A stretch of DNA of 33,456 nt, from positions 69,178 through 102,633 of the forward strand of contig JAUXRP010000002.1 in the NCBI GenBank assembly GCA_030681675.1, read 5' to 3'. A model generated the notes under the pieces. That model had not been told where the DNA came from. It searched no databases and was given only the letters and a program-made list of their open reading frames with translations. Positions 7,030 through 16,355 of the stretch are shown piece by piece. Source of the stretch: Candidatus Planktophila sp. (GTDB taxonomy: Bacteria > Actinomycetota > Actinomycetes > Nanopelagicales > Nanopelagicaceae). Both the position numbers and the translations under genes were made by a program. The first letter of the stretch is position 1. Each line of letters opens with the position of its first letter.

Positions 7030-10000
7030 TGCCACTAGATGCGTCCATAAAGTCAGTACTAGTAATTGGAAGTGGCCCAATAGTTATAGGCCAAGCATGT
7101 GAGTTCGATTATTCAGGTACTCAAGCTTGTCGGGTCTTGCGCGAAGAGGGAATTCGAGTAATCCTCGTAAACTCTAACCCTGCAACAATTATGACAGATC
7201 CTGAGTTCGCCGATGCAACATATATCGAACCGATTACTCCTGAAGTGATTGAAAAGATCATTGCTCACGAAAAACCAGATGCAGTGCTGGCTACGTTAGG
7301 TGGACAAACTGCACTCAATGCTGCAATCGATTTATTTGAACGAGGAACGCTTTCTAGATACGGTGTTCGTTTAATCGGCGCTGATGTTGCGGCGATAAAC
7401 CGTGGAGAAAACCGCGAACTTTTCAGAGACATTGTGGCGAAAGTTGGCGGAGAATCAGCGCTTTCAATTATCTGCCATTCGATGCAGGAAGTCTTTGCGG
7501 CCGTTGAAAGCTTGAACTATCCAGTCGTCATTCGCCCATCTTTTACAATGGGTGGACTTGGATCTGGAATTGCCTTCGACAGAAATGAACTTGAGCAGAT
7601 TGCCGGTGCAGGCCTTCGTTACAGTCCTACCTCTGAAGTTCTATTGGAAGAATCGATTATTGGCTGGAAAGAGTATGAACTAGAAGTTATGCGAGATCAC
7701 AAAGACAATGTCGTTATTGTTTGCAGTATAGAAAACGTTGATCCTATGGGCGTTCACACGGGTGATTCGATAACCGTAGCTCCTGCTATGACTCTGACTG
7801 ACGTTGAATATCAAAAACTGCGAGATTTATCCCTCAGAATTATCCGAGAAGTTGGTGTTGATACAGGCGGTTGCAATATTCAATTTGCAGTGAACCCTGC
7901 TAGTGGCAGAATTTTAGTTATTGAAATGAATCCCCGGGTTTCTCGTTCAAGTGCGCTTGCTTCTAAAGCGACTGGATTTCCAATCGCCAAGATTGCAACT
8001 AAGTTGGCAATCGGTTATACATTAGATGAGATAGACAATGACATTACCAAGGTTACTCCAGCCTCTTTTGAACCAACTTTGGATTATGTTGTAGTCAAAG
8101 TTCCTCGATTTGCTTTTGAAAAGTTCCCGGATGCAGACCCGCGATTGACCACCACGATGAAAAGTGTTGGAGAGGCGATGGCTATAGGCCGTTCTTTCTC
8201 AGAGGCTTTGATGAAAGCGCTTCGATCGTTAGAGCGTAAGGAGGCGATTTTTACTTGGCCGATTGTGAGTGAAAGCGATAAGGATTCGCTTTTACTTGCA
8301 ATGCACACACCAACTGAATATCGCTTGCAACAAGTGCAGCGCGCCCTGTGGGGTGGGGCGACAATTAATCAAGTATTCGAAGCAAGCAGAATTGACCCTT
8401 GGTTCTTACGACAGATTCAAACCATTAATGAACAGGCCGCTTTAATTGCCCAACCCGGAGATCTCAGTGCAATTCTCTTAAAGTCAGCTAAGGCGTCGGG
8501 GTTTTCAGATAATCAAATTGCATTGCTTCGGGGAATTACCGAAGATGAAGTGCGTCGGGTACGTCACCATCTATCTATTCGACCAGTGTATAAAACCGTT
8601 GATACATGTGCTGCAGAGTTTGAAGCTTTTACTCCTTACCATTACTCAAGCTACGAGGAAGAGAGTGAGGTTCAACCAAGAAGTACGCCGGCAGTAATTA
8701 TTTTAGGTAGTGGGCCAAATCGAATAGGTCAGGGAATTGAGTTTGATTACTCATGTGTTCATGCCTCTTTCGCACTTCGTGAGGCAGGTTTTGAAACAAT
8801 TATGATTAACTGCAATCCAGAAACTGTTTCTACCGATTATGACACAAGTAATAGACTCTATTTTGAGCCACTGACTTTAGAGGATGTCTTAGAGGTAATA
8901 CATGCAGAAACCCTTGCTGGTCCTGTATTGGGAGTAATAACTCAGCTTGGAGGTCAGACCCCTTTGGGATTGGCAGTGCATTTAAAGGATAATGGGGTAG
9001 TAATACTTGGAACGAGTCCCGAAGCAATTAATTTAGCTGAGGAGCGCGGCGCTTTTGGAGAGATTTTGTTGGAACAAAATCTCAATGCGCCTGAGTTTGG
9101 GATGGCTTCATCAGAGTTAGAGGCTAAGAGAATCGCAACGCGAATTGGGTATCCAGTTTTGGTGCGCCCTTCATTTGTTTTAGGCGGCCGAGGCATGGAG
9201 ATTGTTTATGATGATGAGGCTTTAGGTGGTTTCATTACTAGAGCCACTGACATCACTCCCGATCATCCAGTATTGGTAGATCGCTTTTTAGATAGCGCAG
9301 TTGAAATTGATGTTGATGCTCTCTTTGATGGATCTGAACTCTTTCTTGGCGGGGTTATGGAGCACATTGAAGAGGCTGGAATTCACAGTGGTGACAGCGC
9401 TTGTGTACTACCTTCTATGACAATCACTAGCTCGCAATTAGAGGCTATAAAATCGGCAACTTACAAAATTGCTCATAGCGTCGGCGTTCTTGGTCTGATT
9501 AATATTCAATTTGCAATTGCCGATGAGGTTCTTTATGTCTTGGAGGCTAATCCCAGAGCATCGCGAACCGTCCCATTTGTAAGTAAAGCTACTGGTGTGG
9601 CGCTGGCTAAAGCGGCCGCGCGCATCGCACTCGGCACTTCTATCGCAGAGCTACGCACCGAAGGGCTTCTACCAGATACGGGAGATGGCGTTGCTAGAGG
9701 TGTGAGCGTCAAGGAGGCGGTATTGCCGTGGAATCGTTTTCGGCGTACAGATGGACGAGGTGTGGATTCGGTCTTAGGCCCTGAAATGCGATCTACTGGT
9801 GAAGTGATGGGAATTTCCCCGGGATTTGGTGAAAGCTATGCCAAATCTCAGATAGCGGCCTTTGGTCCACTTCCAATAGCTGGGAAGGTTTTCATCTCTC
9901 TTGCCGATAAAGATAAGTTATCGGGTGTGGCGCCAGCGGCAGGTTTAATCGATCTCGGCTTTAAAGTACTGGCTACACAAGGTACATCTGAATTTCTAGC

Positions 10001-10289
10001 CCGCCACGGAGTACCTTCTATTCCAGTTCGCAAAAACTCAGATGGGTCTGGTCCTATGGGTGAGCGAACAATCGTTGAAATCATTAATGCTGGAGAAATC
10101 AATTTGGTAATTAATACTCCTGTTGGTCGTGGCACAAGAGCCGATGGTTGGCTAATCCGTACCGCCGCGGTGCAGCGCTCAATCCCAATCATCACAACGA
10201 CTGCCGGTTTTAACGCGGCGGTGGAGGGAATTCGTTTTCTTCAATCTAATGAATTATCAATCAAACCTTTGCAGGAATGGCTTTCATAA
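7029..10289 (+). CDS. carB: Carbamoyl-phosphate synthase large subunit
   Basis: Makes carbamoyl phosphate from bicarbonate, two ATP and the ammonia delivered by CarA. The 1086 residues contain two homologous ATP-grasp halves: the first opens with [20 protein letters not shown] and the second, near residue 560, with [19 protein letters not shown]. Both carry ATP-grasp segments ([29 protein letters not shown]) and metal-ligand [15 protein letters not shown] / [15 protein letters not shown]. The last ~140 residues are the MGS-like allosteric domain (SLADKDK..., [17 protein letters not shown]). Length is normal and the frame is continuous. One base lies between its stop and the pyrK start. Confidence 0.98.
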   Translation: MPLDASIKSVLVIGSGPIVIGQACEFDYSGTQACRVLREEGIRVILVNSNPATIMTDPEFADATYIEPITPEVIEKIIAHEKPDAVLATLGGQTALNAAIDLFERGTLSRYGVRLIGADVAAINRGENRELFRDIVAKVGGESALSIICHSMQEVFAAVESLNYPVVIRPSFTMGGLGSGIAFDRNELEQIAGAGLRYSPTSEVLLEESIIGWKEYELEVMRDHKDNVVIVCSIENVDPMGVHTGDSITVAPAMTLTDVEYQKLRDLSLRIIREVGVDTGGCNIQFAVNPASGRILVIEMNPRVSRSSALASKATGFPIAKIATKLAIGYTLDEIDNDITKVTPASFEPTLDYVVVKVPRFAFEKFPDADPRLTTTMKSVGEAMAIGRSFSEALMKALRSLERKEAIFTWPIVSESDKDSLLLAMHTPTEYRLQQVQRALWGGATINQVFEASRIDPWFLRQIQTINEQAALIAQPGDLSAILLKSAKASGFSDNQIALLRGITEDEVRRVRHHLSIRPVYKTVDTCAAEFEAFTPYHYSSYEEESEVQPRSTPAVIILGSGPNRIGQGIEFDYSCVHASFALREAGFETIMINCNPETVSTDYDTSNRLYFEPLTLEDVLEVIHAETLAGPVLGVITQLGGQTPLGLAVHLKDNGVVILGTSPEAINLAEERGAFGEILLEQNLNAPEFGMASSELEAKRIATRIGYPVLVRPSFVLGGRGMEIVYDDEALGGFITRATDITPDHPVLVDRFLDSAVEIDVDALFDGSELFLGGVMEHIEEAGIHSGDSACVLPSMTITSSQLEAIKSATYKIAHSVGVLGLINIQFAIADEVLYVLEANPRASRTVPFVSKATGVALAKAAARIALGTSIAELRTEGLLPDTGDGVARGVSVKEAVLPWNRFRRTDGRGVDSVLGPEMRSTGEVMGISPGFGESYAKSQIAAFGPLPIAGKVFISLADKDKLSGVAPAAGLIDLGFKVLATQGTSEFLARHGVPSIPVRKNSDGSGPMGERTIVEIINAGEINLVINTPVGRGTRADGWLIRTAAVQRSIPIITTTAGFNAAVEGIRFLQSNELSIKPLQEWLS

Positions 10290-10290
10290 C

Positions 10291-11127
10291 ATGACTACTA
10301 TAAATAAAGCTGCCGTGCAGATTAGGGCAACTTTAGTTGGGAACAAACGCGTTGGGCAGTATTACCAACTTATTATCAGCATCGGTGAAATTGCTAATCA
10401 ATGTAGACCGGGAAATTTTGTAGCAATTAATGTTGGTGGGGAAAGTTCGCGGATGGTGCTTCGCCGCGCTTTTGCGATCTCACGCGTTTCAAATAGTTCA
10501 TCATTTGGAGGCACGATGGAGTTGATAGTTGCCCCCCATGGCTCAGGAAGCAAGTGGCTGTGCGCACAAAACGAGGGAACGGTTTTAGATGTAGTTGTTC
10601 CACTAGGAACGGCATTTGGAATTCCAACTGAGCCTGTACAGGTACTTCTGATTGGCGGTGGATATGGATCCGCACCTCTTTTTGGTTTAGCTGAAACCTT
10701 ACATGCGCGGGGTTGTCGTGTAGATATGTTATTGGGCGCGAGCACTGCAGGCAAAATTTATGCACCAATGGAAGGTAAGCGTGCAGTTAATTCACTTCGA
10801 ATTTTTACTGAAGATGGCTCCATGGGTCAGTTAGGCCAAGTAACCGATCCGGTCAAATCTCTGATTGAAGATTTGGACATAGCCGTAATCTATTCATGTG
10901 GTCCGATGCCGATGTTGTCGGCGATTAATGAGATTACACGTGGCACCAATGTTATCCATCAGTGCGCAGTGGAAGAGTCGATGGCATGTGGAATTGGTAT
11001 TTGCATGACATGTGTTCTTCCAGTAAGAGACGAGGCAGGTAATCTCTCGATGCTTCGATCATGTATAGATGGTCCGGTCATGGATGGCGCATCGGTGGCA
11101 TGGGAAAAAGTCGGGCAGGTAATATGA
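10291..11127 (+). CDS. pyrK: Dihydroorotate dehydrogenase electron transfer subunit
   Basis: Passes electrons from PyrD through FAD and a [2Fe-2S] cluster to NAD+. I start at the ATG 10291, one base after carB; an upstream in-frame start at 10249 would lie inside carB and adds no conserved sequence. The 278 residues show the FAD-binding RRAFAIS, the nucleotide-binding GGGYGSAPLFGLAE, SCGPMPML, and the cluster ligands C233-x4-C238-x2-C241-x16-C258 (ACGIGICMTC, SCIDGP). With the adjacent class 1B PyrD it should form the PyrK2PyrD2 heterotetramer. It overlaps pyrD by ATGA. Confidence 0.95.
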   Translation: MTTINKAAVQIRATLVGNKRVGQYYQLIISIGEIANQCRPGNFVAINVGGESSRMVLRRAFAISRVSNSSSFGGTMELIVAPHGSGSKWLCAQNEGTVLDVVVPLGTAFGIPTEPVQVLLIGGGYGSAPLFGLAETLHARGCRVDMLLGASTAGKIYAPMEGKRAVNSLRIFTEDGSMGQLGQVTDPVKSLIEDLDIAVIYSCGPMPMLSAINEITRGTNVIHQCAVEESMACGIGICMTCVLPVRDEAGNLSMLRSCIDGPVMDGASVAWEKVGQVI

Positions 11128-12068
11128 TCGAGTTAGATTTTTCGACGACAATTGGTAATGCTTGGTTCCCCTCGCCAATCTTTACTGCCAGTGGATGTGC
11201 AAGCTCTGGTCGCGAATTAGCTCAATTTTTTCCACTTCATGATATAGGTGGAGTAGTCACAAAATCTGTTATGAACAAGGCACGTCATGGAAGGCCAACT
11301 CCACGCATGGCTGAAACACCAAGCGGAATGCTCAATTCAATTGGTCTGCAAGGACCTGGTATCGATGCCTTTATTGCTAAGGATATTCCTTACTTAATAG
11401 AGCAAAAAGCGCGCATTATTGTTTCAATAGCAGGAGAAACCGTTGAAGAGTACGCGACACTTGCTCGAAAGTTACGATCTGTTGCCGGAATTAGTGCGCT
11501 CGAGGTAAATATTTCCTGTCCAAATGTTGAAAACCGTGGACTTGTATTTGCTTGTGATCTAGATGCTTCCCGCAGAGTAATTGATAGCGTTCGTCGCACC
11601 ATCGGTGGCGATATTCCGATTATCGTCAAACTATCTCCTGATGTCACAGATTTAGTTGCTATCGCGCAAGGAGTTGTTGAATCTGGTGCCGATGCTTTAG
11701 CCCTCATTAATACTGTTCTTGGAATGGTTATAAATTTAGATACTTTGCGTCCGCATTTAGGCGGAAAGACTGGCGGCCTATCGGGTCCAGCAATCAGACC
11801 AATCGCGGTGCGTGCCGTATATCAAGTTCATGCAGCATTGCCAAAAACTCCAATACTCGGAATGGGAGGAATCTCTACAGGCCGTGATGCACTCGAAATG
11901 ATTGCCGCCGGGGCAAGTGCAGTATCAATTGGCACTGCCAGTTTTACAAATCCTACGGCGCTGATATCGGTTCAAAGTGAGTTAAAGGAGTTGTTGCGCG
12001 TTAAAGGTTTTGAATCGCTACGAGGAGCTGTTGGATTTGCCCATCGACCGGATGGAGTTGTGCAGTGA
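11124..12068 (+). CDS. pyrD: Dihydroorotate dehydrogenase, class 1B catalytic subunit
   Basis: Oxidises dihydroorotate to orotate with FMN. The ATG at 11124 overlaps the pyrK stop (ATGA) and gives 314 residues starting MIELDFSTTIGN; an upstream in-frame start at 11061 would sit inside pyrK. Visible are TASGCASSG, SIGLQGPG, the catalytic-loop ISCPNVENRG with C132 (cysteine as base is typical of class 1, serine of class 2), VKLSPDV, and the FMN phosphate-binding LGMGGISTGRDALEMIAAGASAVSIG. Short length and the pyrK partner make it NAD-linked 1B, unlike the membrane quinone-linked class 2 enzyme of mycobacteria. Confidence 0.95.
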   Translation: MIELDFSTTIGNAWFPSPIFTASGCASSGRELAQFFPLHDIGGVVTKSVMNKARHGRPTPRMAETPSGMLNSIGLQGPGIDAFIAKDIPYLIEQKARIIVSIAGETVEEYATLARKLRSVAGISALEVNISCPNVENRGLVFACDLDASRRVIDSVRRTIGGDIPIIVKLSPDVTDLVAIAQGVVESGADALALINTVLGMVINLDTLRPHLGGKTGGLSGPAIRPIAVRAVYQVHAALPKTPILGMGGISTGRDALEMIAAGASAVSIGTASFTNPTALISVQSELKELLRVKGFESLRGAVGFAHRPDGVVQ

Positions 12069-12772
12069 TGGAAACGAAGGCACCAATAGTTTTGGCCCTT
12101 GATACGCCCTATCTAGAAACTGCGATCGAGTGGATAGAGGCGACGCAGGGGGTTGTCTCTGTTTATAAATTAGGTTTGGAGTTCTATCTAACTTTCGGTA
12201 GGGATGGAGTAAAGAGAGTTCTTGATCATACAGACTCTGATATTTTTCTTGATTTAAAACTTCACGATATTCCACATACCGTGGGTGCGGCAGCGCTTGC
12301 GCTTTCAACACTTCAACCAAAGTATTTGACGGTTCATGCATCTGGCGGCCGTTCAATGATTGCGGCGGCCGTTGAGGCAACCCCATCTACCCATGTAACA
12401 GGCGTAACCATCTTGACATCTCTGTCTGAAAAAGATGTCCAAGAGATCGGTTTCAAGGAGAATGCATGTGAAAGTGCGGTTAAGTTAGCTTCGATTGCGG
12501 TTGGAGCTGGCGCGCGAGCTATCGTTTGTTCACCACTGGAAATAACTAATATTCGCGCCGCCATTGGCAATGGAGTAACGATTATTACTCCAGGTGTTCG
12601 TCCAACCAATGCGGCAATCTCTGATGACCAGGTGCGCACTCTGACACCGCGACAGGCAATTGAAAGAGGGGCAAACTTACTGGTAATTGGAAGACCCATC
12701 ACTAGTCAGTGGGTTAATGGTCCTACAGCCATGCGTGAGCGAGCAGTTGAAATTGCGCAGCAAATTCTTTGA
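12068..12772 (+). CDS. pyrF: Orotidine 5'-phosphate decarboxylase
   Basis: Decarboxylates OMP to UMP, the last step of the pathway; the preceding pyrE is not in the window and must lie elsewhere. The 234-residue protein has the catalytic D62-K64-D67 array in LDLKLHDIPHTV, TVHASGG near residue 94, and the C-terminal phosphate-binding PGVRP and LVIGRPIT. These are features of the short group I enzyme (E. coli/Bacillus type) rather than the longer group II enzyme common in high-GC Actinobacteria. GTG at 12065 (GTGA overlap with pyrD) is an alternative start three bases upstream. Confidence 0.95.
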   Translation: METKAPIVLALDTPYLETAIEWIEATQGVVSVYKLGLEFYLTFGRDGVKRVLDHTDSDIFLDLKLHDIPHTVGAAALALSTLQPKYLTVHASGGRSMIAAAVEATPSTHVTGVTILTSLSEKDVQEIGFKENACESAVKLASIAVGAGARAIVCSPLEITNIRAAIGNGVTIITPGVRPTNAAISDDQVRTLTPRQAIERGANLLVIGRPITSQWVNGPTAMRERAVEIAQQIL

Positions 12773-12788
12773 TTACAGTGTTGTACGT

Positions 12789-12794
12789 TAGATT
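12789..12794 (+). promoter_or_regulatory. -10 box for leaderless mihF-gmk transcript
   Basis: TAGATT (TANNNT form) ends six bases before the ATG at 12801, and no Shine-Dalgarno precedes that ATG. This spacing is the usual signature of leaderless transcription in Actinobacteria. No convincing -35 is visible in the 3' end of pyrF, so readthrough from the pyr operon is also possible. Confidence 0.45.
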
Positions 12795-12800
12795 TCAACC

Positions 12801-13673
12801 ATGGGCGCACCTCCACAACTCTCTCCCGAGGCACGCATGGCCGCCCTTGCTAAAGCTACGCAGTATCGCAAACGCCGTGCTGAAATAAAGGCGAAAATTA
12901 AACGTGGTGAGTTCTCAATTGACACTGTTCTAGAGATTGCAGCTAATGAAGATGCAGTTGCCAAGATGCGTGTTCGAGAGCTATTAGAGGCGTTGACCGG
13001 GGTCGGTAAAGTTCGTGCCAGCGCTTTGATGCAGCGCTTAAATATTTCGCCCAATCGCAGGATCGCAGGTCTTGGTCGCCATCAAATTAAAGAGCTGAGA
13101 GCTGAGTTTATGAAAACTTCGCATGCGGCTAAAGCTGGCAAACTCCTCGTCTTGTCTGGACCAGGGGGAGTCGGTAAGAGCACAGTGGCTACACGTTTGC
13201 GAAAATCCGGAGATTTTTGGGTTAGCATCTCAGCGACTACTCGTACACCTCGCACGAATGAACATGATGGCGTTGATTACTACTTTATCTCCGACGAAGA
13301 GTTTTCTCGAAGGGTTAGAAACGATGAGTTTCTGGAGTGGGCAGAGTTTGCTGGAAACAGATATGGAACTCCCAGCGCCGCCGTTAAAGAGGCGTTGTTG
13401 GCTGGGCGCAATGTTTTATTAGAGATTGAGATTGAGGGAGCCAAGCAGGTAAAGTCCCACGTCAATCAGGCGATTCTCGTTTTTCTTGAGCCACCTACGT
13501 GGGAAGAGTTGGTCTCTCGACTAGAGGGTCGTGGAACCGATACACCGGCCCGTCGTGCGGAGCGTTTACAGATCGCTCAGGACGAGCTTGCCGCAGCCTC
13601 ATTTTTCGATGTAGTGATCGTTAACGACGCAGTCGAGCGGGTTGTGGAGGAACTGATAGCATTGACCTCTTGA
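12801..13673 (+). CDS. gmk: Fused mIHF nucleoid protein - guanylate kinase
   Basis: Residues 1-105 match actinobacterial integration host factor (mIHF): the basic helix AALAKATQYRKRRAEIKAKI, then KMRVRELLEALTGVGKVRASALMQRL with the DNA-binding helix-two-turn-helix, and NRRIAGLGRHQ. Residues 112-290 are a complete guanylate kinase (GMP + ATP to GDP): P-loop GPGGVGKST at 120-128 (usually GPSGVGKS), GMP-binding SATTRTPR, VDYYFIS, EFLEWAEFAGNRYGT, and the lid RLEGRGTDTPARRAERL. There is no stop between the parts. In mycobacteria and Streptomyces mihF and gmk are separate neighbours. An internal ATG at 13110 (M104), preceded only by a weak GAG, could give free kinase. Both halves look intact. Confidence 0.93.
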   Translation: MGAPPQLSPEARMAALAKATQYRKRRAEIKAKIKRGEFSIDTVLEIAANEDAVAKMRVRELLEALTGVGKVRASALMQRLNISPNRRIAGLGRHQIKELRAEFMKTSHAAKAGKLLVLSGPGGVGKSTVATRLRKSGDFWVSISATTRTPRTNEHDGVDYYFISDEEFSRRVRNDEFLEWAEFAGNRYGTPSAAVKEALLAGRNVLLEIEIEGAKQVKSHVNQAILVFLEPPTWEELVSRLEGRGTDTPARRAERLQIAQDELAAASFFDVVIVNDAVERVVEELIALTS

Positions 13674-13691
13674 CCACATGAGCGTTAGATA
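13662..13691 (+). promoter_or_regulatory. Candidate rpoZ promoter
   Basis: TTGACC (13662-13667) inside the end of gmk is followed after 17 bases by TTAGAT (13685-13690), or after 18 by TAGATA. A second TTGACC lies at 13670-13675 with worse spacing. The rpoZ ATG at 13709 is preceded by a weak purine-rich site GGGGA (13699-13703). Supported by sequence match only. Confidence 0.4.
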
Positions 13692-13708
13692 TATGAGCGG
13701 GGAAAACT

Positions 13709-13957
13709 ATGGATGGCATTACAAATCCACCAATTGATGAGTTACTAGAGAAGAGCGGTTCTAAGTACAGCCTCGTTCTCTATGCGGCAAAGCGTGCACG
13801 TCAGATTAACGCCTATTACTCGCAGCTTGGTGAGGGTCTTCTTGAGTATGTCGGGCCACTTGTAGAGACGCATGTACACGAGAAGCCACTGTCTATCGCC
13901 CTTCGCGAGATAAACGAAGGCTTATTGGCGATCGAAAATTTAGAACCAACCGCTTAA
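13709..13957 (+). CDS. rpoZ: RNA polymerase omega subunit
   Basis: Omega binds beta-prime and assists RNA polymerase assembly. The 82-residue protein carries the actinobacterial omega core [32 protein letters not shown] (about residues 6-37; shown as landmark only) and ends with [16 protein letters not shown]. Length is close to the family norm. The gmk-rpoZ-coaBC-metK order is conserved in Actinobacteria and the gmk-rpoZ pair more widely. Confidence 0.95.
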   Translation: MDGITNPPIDELLEKSGSKYSLVLYAAKRARQINAYYSQLGEGLLEYVGPLVETHVHEKPLSIALREINEGLLAIENLEPTA

Positions 13958-13972
13958 TTACTCTTTCATACA

Positions 13973-15157
13973 ATGTCAGGCGCATCCCGTGAATTAGTTC
14001 TCGGTGTCGGCGCAGGAATAGCTGCATATAAATCCTGCGATCTCCTTCGTCGCCTGCAAGATCGTGGTTATTCAGTAACGGTCGTACCTACACCATCCTC
14101 TTTAAACTTTGTCGGCTCAGCAACATGGGCTGCGCTCTCTGGTCGTCCCGTCTCAACGCAGGTATGGGAGAACGTTCATGAGGTTTCCCATATCTCTATC
14201 GCCCGAGCGGCAGATTTTTTTCTTATCGCCCCAGCTACCGCTGATTTAATTGCTCGCATTGCATGGGGACGCGCCGATGATCTTTTGACCACTCTTGTAT
14301 TGGCTGCGCAGGTTCCGATTCTGATAGTTCCTGCGATGCATCCATCGATGTGGACGGCTCCAGCCACCGTGGCTAATGTCGCTCTTCTTCGAGCGCGCGG
14401 CTTCACCGTCATGGAGCCAGATATCGGACGGTTAACTGGCAGTGATATCGGTCAAGGAAGGTTTCCGGAAAGTACCGCGATTATTGAGGTTTTCGATACA
14501 TTAACTGGATATACACAAGATTTACTGGGAAAGCGTGTTTTAGTAACCGGTGGCGGTACGCGGGAGGCGATCGACCCCGTTCGATTTATCGGTAATCGCT
14601 CATCTGGAAAGCAAGCGTTAGCAGTTGCTAAAGCGGCAGTCATGCGAGGCGCTCATGTTCAACTCATTGCAGCAAATACCGATACATCGGATTTATCAGG
14701 TGTTGAAGTGACTCACGTTGAAAGCGCGGAAGAGATGGGCCAAGCGTTGTCGCTTCAATTTCCAACATGCGACATTCTCGTGATGGCCGCGGCAGTTGCA
14801 GATGCGAAACCACTGCACATGCGCTCTGAAAAAATTAAGAAGGATCAGTTGGAGATTATTGAACTTGAACCGACGCCTGATTTATTAACTAGCTTATCGG
14901 CCATCAGAACGAATCAAGTTATGGTTGGTTTTGCCGCTGAAACGAGTGAGCTCATTGCATCGGCTTCGACTAAGTTAACGACCAAGGGCCTTGATATTAT
15001 TTATGTAAATGATGTTAGCGGTGGGGCTATTTTTGGAAAAGATACGACGCAGGGTATGATTATTTCGCGCACCGGTGCGCACATAGCGCTCAAGGAAGTC
15101 TCCAAAGACGCTCTAGCAAATCTTCTCCTTGATCACGCCATCCGGCAGTTAGGTTAA
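13973..15157 (+). CDS. coaBC: Bifunctional phosphopantothenoylcysteine decarboxylase / phosphopantothenate-cysteine ligase
   Basis: Performs two consecutive steps of coenzyme A synthesis. The 394 residues split into an N-terminal FMN-dependent CoaC domain ([16 protein letters not shown]; catalytic histidine in [28 protein letters not shown]) and a C-terminal CoaB domain from about residue 185 ([19 protein letters not shown], then RSSGKQA and AAAVAD, with the lysine motif KIKK). No Shine-Dalgarno is seen; TACTCT at 13959-13964 ends 8 bases before the ATG, so initiation may be leaderless or coupled to rpoZ 15 bases upstream. Confidence 0.96.
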   Translation: MSGASRELVLGVGAGIAAYKSCDLLRRLQDRGYSVTVVPTPSSLNFVGSATWAALSGRPVSTQVWENVHEVSHISIARAADFFLIAPATADLIARIAWGRADDLLTTLVLAAQVPILIVPAMHPSMWTAPATVANVALLRARGFTVMEPDIGRLTGSDIGQGRFPESTAIIEVFDTLTGYTQDLLGKRVLVTGGGTREAIDPVRFIGNRSSGKQALAVAKAAVMRGAHVQLIAANTDTSDLSGVEVTHVESAEEMGQALSLQFPTCDILVMAAAVADAKPLHMRSEKIKKDQLEIIELEPTPDLLTSLSAIRTNQVMVGFAAETSELIASASTKLTTKGLDIIYVNDVSGGAIFGKDTTQGMIISRTGAHIALKEVSKDALANLLLDHAIRQLG

Positions 15158-15161
15158 ATAT

Positions 15162-16352
15162 ATGTCAAAGCGCCTCTTTACCTCAGAATCAGTAACCGAA
15201 GGGCATCCAGATAAAATTGCCGATGCTATCTCGGATGCAGTTCTTGACTCACTTCTCTCGCAGGATAGTAAGAGCCGTGTTGCCGTTGAAACGCTTATTA
15301 CCACGGGCCAAGTTCATGTAGCTGGTGAGGTCACAACAAATGGCTATGCCGATGTTAATACGATTGTTCGAGATACCGTTCTCAATATTGGGTATGACTC
15401 CTCGGACAAGGGTTTTGATGGAAATAGTTGCGGTGTTTCAATTTCCATTGGGCAACAGTCACAAGACATTGCGCAGGGAGTAAACGATGCTTATGAGCAC
15501 CGAGTCGCAGCAGGTGCAGATCCCTTAGATTTACAGGGCGCTGGTGATCAAGGTTTAATGTTTGGCTATGCATGTGATGACACAAAAGAATTAATGCCTC
15601 TACCAATTTGGTTAGCGCATGCTCTTGCCCAGCAACTCTCTAAAGTTCGCAAATCCGGAGAACTTGCATACCTTCGCCCAGATGGAAAGACACAAGTCAC
15701 TATTGAGTATGATGGCGATCGCGCAGTCGGACTTGATACCGTGGTTATCTCAAGTCAACATTCCGGCGATGTCGATGTTGTTAAAACTCTGACGCCAGAG
15801 GTTATTGAACATGTAATTAAGCCAATTCTGGCAACAATCGAACTACCTCAAAAAGATGTGAAGATACTGATTAATCCGACTGGTCGTTTTGTAATAGGTG
15901 GACCAATGGGGGATGCTGGTTTAACTGGTCGAAAAATTATTGTAGATACCTACGGCGGTATGGCTCGACATGGCGGCGGAGCTTTTAGCGGAAAGGATCC
16001 ATCGAAAGTAGATCGTTCGGCGGCGTATGCGATGCGTTGGGTCGCAAAGAACGTAGTTGCCGCAGGACTTGCACGTCGATGCGAAGTTCAGGTGGCATAT
16101 GCGATTGGAAAAGCGCAACCCGTTGGTCTATTTGTTGAAACTTTTGGAACAGAAAGTGTGCCAGTTTCCTCTATTCAAGATGCGGTACTGTCAGTTTTTG
16201 ATCTTCGCCCTGCTGCCATTATTCGCGATCTCGAATTACTTCGACCAATTTATGCTCTGACTAGCGCTTATGGCCACTTTGGTCGTGAACTTCCAGAGTT
16301 TTCTTGGGAGCGAACCGATCGTGTTAGTGCACTTCAAAGCGCAATAAAGTAA
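15162..16352 (+). CDS. metK: S-adenosylmethionine synthetase
   Basis: Makes S-adenosylmethionine from methionine and ATP. The 396 residues contain the N-terminal [20 protein letters not shown], the hexapeptide-region [29 protein letters not shown], and the phosphate loop [19 protein letters not shown]. Length is standard. It starts 4 bases after coaBC, without a recognisable ribosome binding site, so translational coupling is likely. No SAM riboswitch lies upstream. Confidence 0.98.
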   Translation: MSKRLFTSESVTEGHPDKIADAISDAVLDSLLSQDSKSRVAVETLITTGQVHVAGEVTTNGYADVNTIVRDTVLNIGYDSSDKGFDGNSCGVSISIGQQSQDIAQGVNDAYEHRVAAGADPLDLQGAGDQGLMFGYACDDTKELMPLPIWLAHALAQQLSKVRKSGELAYLRPDGKTQVTIEYDGDRAVGLDTVVISSQHSGDVDVVKTLTPEVIEHVIKPILATIELPQKDVKILINPTGRFVIGGPMGDAGLTGRKIIVDTYGGMARHGGGAFSGKDPSKVDRSAAYAMRWVAKNVVAAGLARRCEVQVAYAIGKAQPVGLFVETFGTESVPVSSIQDAVLSVFDLRPAAIIRDLELLRPIYALTSAYGHFGRELPEFSWERTDRVSALQSAIK

Positions 16353-16355
16353 GAC

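Noticed and set aside
9848-10195. 115-residue minus-strand open frame inside the carB 3' end
   Set aside because: Antisense to the conserved allosteric domain of CarB, with no recognisable motif.
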